A stretch of DNA of 7,299 nt, taken from Candidatus Woesearchaeota archaeon (GTDB taxonomy: Archaea; Nanobdellota; Nanobdellia; Woesearchaeales; JACQNA01). The position numbers were made by a program, and so were the translations under genes. How positions within the stretch are numbered: the stretch's first letter is position 1; every line of letters starts with the position of its first letter. The stretch is from assembly GCA_016203335.1 (NCBI GenBank), contig JACQNA010000022.1, positions 1-7,299 on the forward strand, read 5' to 3'. The notes under the pieces are model-generated. The model was not told where the DNA came from, searched no databases, and saw only the letters and a list, made by a program, of their open reading frames with translations. Shown here in pieces: positions 4,407 to 7,299 of the stretch.

Positions 4407-5825
4407 ATGGAATTAACCGCCGAGGAAAAGAAGCAGCGCTCACTGGAGTACTCCATCAAGGATGGCGCGTTCTACTCGGCAATGACTGGGTTTGGTGATT
4501 CCTATATCACCCCATTTGCGCTCCTGCTGAAGGCGAGCAGCACGCAGATCGGCATGCTGGCGACACTCCCCCTTTTTATCAGCTCCTGGTTCATGGTGCT
4601 GGGAGCAAGGCTGGTGAATACCTATAAAAGCAGGAAGCGGATCGTGCTGTATTCGGTATTCTTCCACGCCTGCTGGTGGATATTATTGTTCCTGATCCCG
4701 TATTGGACGAAGAGCGTTACGGTGCTGTTGGTGCTCTTTACTGCATATTGGATATTCGGCAACCTGCCGAACCCTGCCTGGAACAGCTGGATGGGCGACT
4801 TAGTGGAGCAGAACCAGCGAGGGAGGTATTTTGGGAGGAGAAACCGGGTGACCGGATTCTTTGCCCTGCTCTCGGTGTTTGCTGCCGGCTACCTGCTCAA
4901 TCATTTCTCGCGGATTGATCCGTTCCTCGGGTTTGGGATCATCTTCGGGATTGCATCCCTGGCGCGGTTCATCTCGTTCTATTACCTCTCCAGGAAATAT
5001 GAGCCGGGCTATATCCCGGTGCAGCAGGACCAGTTCAGCTTCCTGGATTTCCTCCGGCGGATCCGGGAAACCAATTTTGGCATCTTTTCCATGTATGTCT
5101 GCCTGATGATATTTGCCGTGCACATCTTCGGTCCGTTTTTGGTCGTGCTGCTGCTGCGTGATCTGGGGCTTTCCTATCTCCAATACTCGCTGATTATTTC
5201 TGTGGAGGCTGCTTCCAATTTCCTGATGATGGCATACTGGGGGAAGAACAGCGACACCTACGGGAACAAGCTGGTGCTTTCGGTGTGCGGCATCTTTGTG
5301 TCGTTTATCCCGCTGCTGTATGTGGCGAGCACACGCTTTTCCTGGCTGCTGGTGATAGCTGCAATCACTGGCTTTTCCTGGGCTGGATTTAACCTCAGCA
5401 CGGCAAACTTCATCTTTGACACTGTCCGGCCATCAAAACGCGCGCAGGCGATTGCCTATTTCCATGTGCTGCGGGGGGCAGCCATCTTTGGGGGAGCAGT
5501 GCTGGGAAGCGTGCTGGCGGCATATGTGCCTGCCACGATGTTCATATCCAACATCATCATCCTGGGAATCATTTCCGGGGTGCTGCGGCTGGCAGTATCA
5601 CTGTGGTACTTGCCGCTGATCCAGGAGGTGCGGATCGTAAAGGCAAGCCCGCCGGTACTGCACTTTGTGACGATTATGCCTGTGGCAGGACTGGTGTACC
5701 AGAGCGTGTTCGGGATGCGGACCAGCTACCGGAAGGTGGCTGGGGCGATGCAGTACCTAAGCAGGAAGCTCAAGGTAAGCGAGCGGATGGTTGAGGAGAA
5801 GAAAAGGTTCTTTATGAGGTATTAG
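4407..5825 (+). CDS. Major facilitator superfamily (MFS) transporter
   Basis: A 472-residue integral membrane protein with about 11-12 hydrophobic helices, matching the usual MFS length and two-halved plan. The N-terminal half has a degenerate motif A (GARLVNTYKSRKR, 66-78). It is followed by the loop MGDLVEQNQRGRYFGRRNR (129-147), typical of a prokaryotic MFS group of unknown substrate. The second half carries a clearer motif-A-like loop, YWGKNSDTYGNK (277-288). The central cytoplasmic loop is about 196-222. A charged tail follows the last helix (about 437-472). The start is ATG 4407, set by the TATA box 26.5 nt upstream. It diverges from the ligase gene and is followed by a separately promoted phosphatase-like gene. 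Substrate and direction of transport cannot be inferred. Confidence 0.88.
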   Translation: MELTAEEKKQRSLEYSIKDGAFYSAMTGFGDSYITPFALLLKASSTQIGMLATLPLFISSWFMVLGARLVNTYKSRKRIVLYSVFFHACWWILLFLIPYWTKSVTVLLVLFTAYWIFGNLPNPAWNSWMGDLVEQNQRGRYFGRRNRVTGFFALLSVFAAGYLLNHFSRIDPFLGFGIIFGIASLARFISFYYLSRKYEPGYIPVQQDQFSFLDFLRRIRETNFGIFSMYVCLMIFAVHIFGPFLVVLLLRDLGLSYLQYSLIISVEAASNFLMMAYWGKNSDTYGNKLVLSVCGIFVSFIPLLYVASTRFSWLLVIAAITGFSWAGFNLSTANFIFDTVRPSKRAQAIAYFHVLRGAAIFGGAVLGSVLAAYVPATMFISNIIILGIISGVLRLAVSLWYLPLIQEVRIVKASPPVLHFVTIMPVAGLVYQSVFGMRTSYRKVAGAMQYLSRKLKVSERMVEEKKRFFMRY

Positions 5826-5895
5826 GGATGGGATTTTGATGTTTGCAAGGGGAGAGAGGCGGTACCGGTGCGCATAAACTATTCCTCAGCAAAGC

Positions 5896-5903
5896 TTTTA
5901 TAT
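5896..5903 (+). promoter_or_regulatory. TATA box for the mini phosphatase gene
   Basis: TTTTATAT follows BRE-like GCAAAGC. Its centre is 33.5 nt from ATG 5933, so initiation about 26 nt downstream would leave a leader of roughly 7 nt. It lies in the 107-bp gap after the MFS stop, indicating an independent promoter. Confidence 0.6.
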
Positions 5904-5932
5904 CCCTTCCTGCTACAAAGATAAGGATTGAC

Positions 5933-6253
5933 ATGAACCTGCTGTTCATCTGCAACCAGAACCAGAACCGAAGCAAGACTGCTGCAAAGCTGTTCAGGGA
6001 TACGTTCAGTACCCAGTCTGCGGGCTTGTATAACGATAAGCCGGTCATGGAGGGGCAGATAGCCTGGGCTGATACTATCATTGTTATGGAGGATGCCCAA
6101 CGGAGCGAGATCGCCAAAAGGTTTCCCAAGCAATACCTCCGCAAGCGCATCCTTTCCCTGGACATCCCGGACATCTACCATTATAACCAGCCTGAGCTTA
6201 TTGAGGCTCTTCGCTTGAAGATGGGCGAGCTATTTGAGCCATTGGTGAAGTAG
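5933..6253 (+). CDS. Low-molecular-weight tyrosine phosphatase-like protein (COG4551-type)
   Basis: A 106-residue protein resembling a compact form of the low-molecular-weight protein tyrosine phosphatase fold. MNLLFICNQNQNRS (1-14) holds the signature C-x5-R-S loop, with C7 as likely nucleophile and R13 as phosphate-binding residue. The late segment LSLDIPDIY (74-82), followed by QPELIEALR, is characteristic of the COG4551 predicted phosphatases; D77 or D80 could be the general acid. It is shorter than classical family members (about 150). The start is ATG 5933, because the motif begins at residue 7 and the longer reading from 5843 would include the promoter. Whether it dephosphorylates proteins or another substrate is unknown. 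Confidence 0.85.
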   Translation: MNLLFICNQNQNRSKTAAKLFRDTFSTQSAGLYNDKPVMEGQIAWADTIIVMEDAQRSEIAKRFPKQYLRKRILSLDIPDIYHYNQPELIEALRLKMGELFEPLVK

Positions 6254-6279
6254 CTGTTTCGCTTTCTCTATGATTACCA

Positions 6280-6354
6280 GGTATTCGAATACCCCCATTA
6301 TACACCCTGCGCGGGAGGATGTCCAGTGGCCAGCGGAGCGAGCTGCTTATAAGC
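6280..6354. repeat. Degenerate palindromic patch between convergent genes
   Basis: The 181-bp gap between the phosphatase-like gene and vapC holds no gene. It contains a perfect 14-bp palindrome, GGTATTCGAATACC (6280-6293), a 10-bp palindrome, GCTTATAAGC (6345-6354), and between them CGGAGCGAGC (6334-6343), the exact reverse complement of GCTCGCTCCG found in two larger elements. It may be a decayed member of that family. The palindromes could also end the two converging transcripts. Confidence 0.5.
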
Positions 6355-6434
6355 CCCAGATACTGCTTGCGCACGACCTATAGTTACAGAATTTGTAGGA
6401 GTTTGTTTATATGCAATCCATGCTCAATTCAAGC

Positions 6435-6845
6435 TTACATTCTTGACATATCCAATAGATCCTTATTCGTAAATACCCGGGCTTTATCTTGTTCCAGAAA
6501 ATGCGGGTCGTGCGACCAAATGCCCTCTGCTTTAGCGGCCAGGCAGCAAGCAAGGTAAGGAATGTCCTTTGCGTCAGAAATTTCATTTTCCAGCTTCTTG
6601 AGATGCGCAACGTATTCCTCCCGGGGAATCAATGTAATTCTTTCAAAGAGCAAGGATAATACAGTATCAAATTCTTTTGCGGTTATCTTTCCTTCATTGA
6701 TGAGCACCTGCTTGTATTTTACTATTTCTTCCTTCATAAATTCAGGCGCTATGCATTCATAGCTTCGGTCATACAGAATTTCTCTGGTGATGCCATCTTT
6801 AAGCAACGATGCAATTACCCTATTGCTGTCAACGACAATCTTCAT
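6435..6845 (-). CDS. vapC: VapC-type PIN-domain toxin (putative ribonuclease)
   Basis: A 136-residue PIN-domain protein, expected to be a Mg-dependent endoribonuclease acting as the toxin of a type II module. The N-terminal strand is KIVVDSNRV with D6. A middle acidic pair is E39/E40. The C-terminal part is SDAKDIPYLACCLAAKAEGIWSHDPHF-like (90-116), giving D94 and D113, so the four-acid set appears complete. The DxPYLA...GIWSxD pattern resembles the PIN_2-like branch (PF10130). The start codon overlaps the antitoxin stop by 4 nt (ATGA) and there is no Shine-Dalgarno of its own, so translation is probably coupled to vapB. The gene is A+T-richer than the ligase and MFS genes, consistent with a transferred accessory module. 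Confidence 0.85.
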   Translation of the reverse strand: MKIVVDSNRVIASLLKDGITREILYDRSYECIAPEFMKEEIVKYKQVLINEGKITAKEFDTVLSLLFERITLIPREEYVAHLKKLENEISDAKDIPYLACCLAAKAEGIWSHDPHFLEQDKARVFTNKDLLDMSRM

Positions 6846-7069
6846 CTGGCCAGCCCATGCCTTTTGGCAATGGCTTTGTTGATTTTCCTGCCAATGTCAA
6901 GCGCATCTTTCTCTGTCAGGGCGCTCTTTGAAAGAATTTTGTCCATTAATTCCAGCTTTCTTGCCTGGTTCCAAAGCGCTTCACGCGCCACCTCACTCCA
7001 TTTAATCTGCTTATGCTTCCGGATAATAGTGTGCAGCTCTTCTGGAACAGCCAAGGTCATATTCGTCAT
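6842..7069 (-). CDS. vapB: VapB-type antitoxin, ribbon-helix-helix-like
   Basis: A 75-residue protein upstream of and overlapping the PIN toxin gene by 4 nt. The N-terminus NMTLAVPEELHTIIRKH looks like the beta strand plus first helix of a ribbon-helix-helix (CopG/MetJ-type) DNA-binding domain. IKWSEVAREALWNQARK (22-38) fits the second helix. The charged C-terminal part (39-75) should wrap and inhibit the toxin. Proteins of this type dimerise, bind an operator in their own promoter and repress the operon; an inverted repeat suited to that lies between the TATA box and the start. The ATG at 7069 has a strong Shine-Dalgarno sequence. Confidence 0.82.
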   Translation of the reverse strand: MTNMTLAVPEELHTIIRKHKQIKWSEVAREALWNQARKLELMDKILSKSALTEKDALDIGRKINKAIAKRHGLAR

Positions 7070-7074
7070 TGTGC

Positions 7075-7081
7075 ATCACCT
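7075..7081 (-). promoter_or_regulatory. Shine-Dalgarno site of vapB
   Basis: On the minus strand AGGTGAT matches seven bases of the archaeal consensus GGAGGTGAT and ends 5 nt before the vapB ATG. It supports that start and marks this operon as led, unlike most genes in the window. Confidence 0.7.
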
Positions 7082-7089
7082 ACGTAAGG

Positions 7090-7105
7090 TAAGTAATTTT
7101 ACTTA
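7090..7105 (-). promoter_or_regulatory. Putative VapB operator
   Basis: TAAGTAA and TTACTTA form a perfect 7-bp inverted repeat separated by TT. It abuts the TATA box on the promoter's downstream side and lies upstream of the predicted transcription start near 7082. This is where an autorepressing ribbon-helix-helix antitoxin would be expected to bind. Confidence 0.5.
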
Positions 7106-7112
7106 TTTAAAT
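7104..7112 (-). promoter_or_regulatory. TATA box for vapBC
   Basis: On the minus strand this reads ATTTAAATA. Its centre is about 39 nt from the vapB ATG, so a start 26 nt downstream (about 7082) leaves a 13-nt leader that just includes the Shine-Dalgarno sequence. Confidence 0.6.
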
Positions 7113-7148
7113 GTTTCGGTTTTTGGGTAAAGTCAAGTAATGTGTCTT

Positions 7149-7289
7149 GCACGCCACGACGGCGGCAGACGCTCGCTCCGCTCGCTTGGAGCATATCGGA
7201 AATCCCGAGATTTCCGAGTACCCAGAAATGCTTTGCATTTCCCGGGCCCCGGATGGGGCATCCCCCGCTTCGCCGCAGTGGTGGCGTGC
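7149..7289. repeat. Palindromic element D (multi-hairpin) at right end
   Basis: The outer arms are GCACGCCAC (7149-7157) with GTGGCGTGC (7281-7289), extended after an internal loop by CGGCG (7160-7164) with CGCCG (7271-7275). Inside, in order: GCTCGCTCCG (7171-7180); a stem GCTCC/GGAGC (7175-7179, 7188-7192); hairpin TCGGAAATC (7196-7204) with GATTTCCGA (7209-7217); hairpin GAAATGC (7225-7231) with GCATTTC (7235-7241), loop TTT; and GGATG/CATCC (7251-7255, 7259-7263). The reading frame crossing this region is a low-complexity by-product of the repeats. The element lies upstream of vapB, beyond its TATA box. More of it may lie past the window edge. Confidence 0.8.
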
Positions 7290-7299
7290 GGCTCAGCAC

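Noticed and set aside
4250..4498. 82-codon plus-strand ORF across element C
   Set aside because: It reads through the inverted repeat, the MFS promoter and the MFS start in the wrong frame.
5843..5932. N-terminal extension of the mini phosphatase from a TTG at 5843
   Set aside because: It would contain the TATA box and place an unusual 30-residue stretch before the conserved start MNLLFIC.
6345..6354. GCTTATAAGC as a TATA box for a gene in the 6254-6434 gap
   Set aside because: No plausible start or coding frame lies 20-40 nt away on either strand; the gap sits between convergent genes.
7099..7299. 66-codon minus-strand ORF at the right end
   Set aside because: It is Arg/Gly/Pro-rich sequence generated by element D and runs into the vapBC promoter.

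Overview
The window looks archaeal. The evidence is an archaeal-type ATP-dependent DNA ligase, a COG4551-type mini tyrosine phosphatase, a VapBC module with the Shine-Dalgarno word AGGTGAT, and TATA boxes centred about 26 nt upstream of several start codons (leaderless genes). Base composition is mixed: the PHP, ligase and MFS genes are visibly G+C-richer than the HAD gene and the toxin-antitoxin pair. A DPANN-type lineage is a guess from the short genes and gene mix; nothing here fixes the taxon.

Layout. 1-118 is a basic 3' fragment or mini-ORF. 179-1548 is a rightward cluster of a PHP metallo-phosphoesterase, an unrecognised 113-residue protein and a 56-residue two-helix membrane protein. 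1528-1710 is a dense array of nested inverted repeats. It is followed by tRNA-Arg(GCG) on the minus strand, which appears to share a palindromic TATA box with the rightward HAD phosphatase gene. The HAD gene and the leftward DNA ligase gene meet tail to tail with 1 nt between stops. The ligase and an MFS transporter diverge around a 169-bp inverted-repeat element. A small phosphatase-like gene follows. A vapBC operon on the minus strand closes the coding part, and another multi-hairpin element occupies the right end.

The genes do not form one pathway; this is mainly housekeeping plus accessory genes. The most unusual content is the family of palindromic intergenic elements (1528-1710, 4200-4368, 7149-7289, with a weak relative at 6280-6354). 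Two of them share an ordered two-hairpin module whose stems differ by compensatory base changes. The word GCTCGCTCCG recurs in three of the four sites. This points to a dispersed repeat selected for structure, of unknown function.
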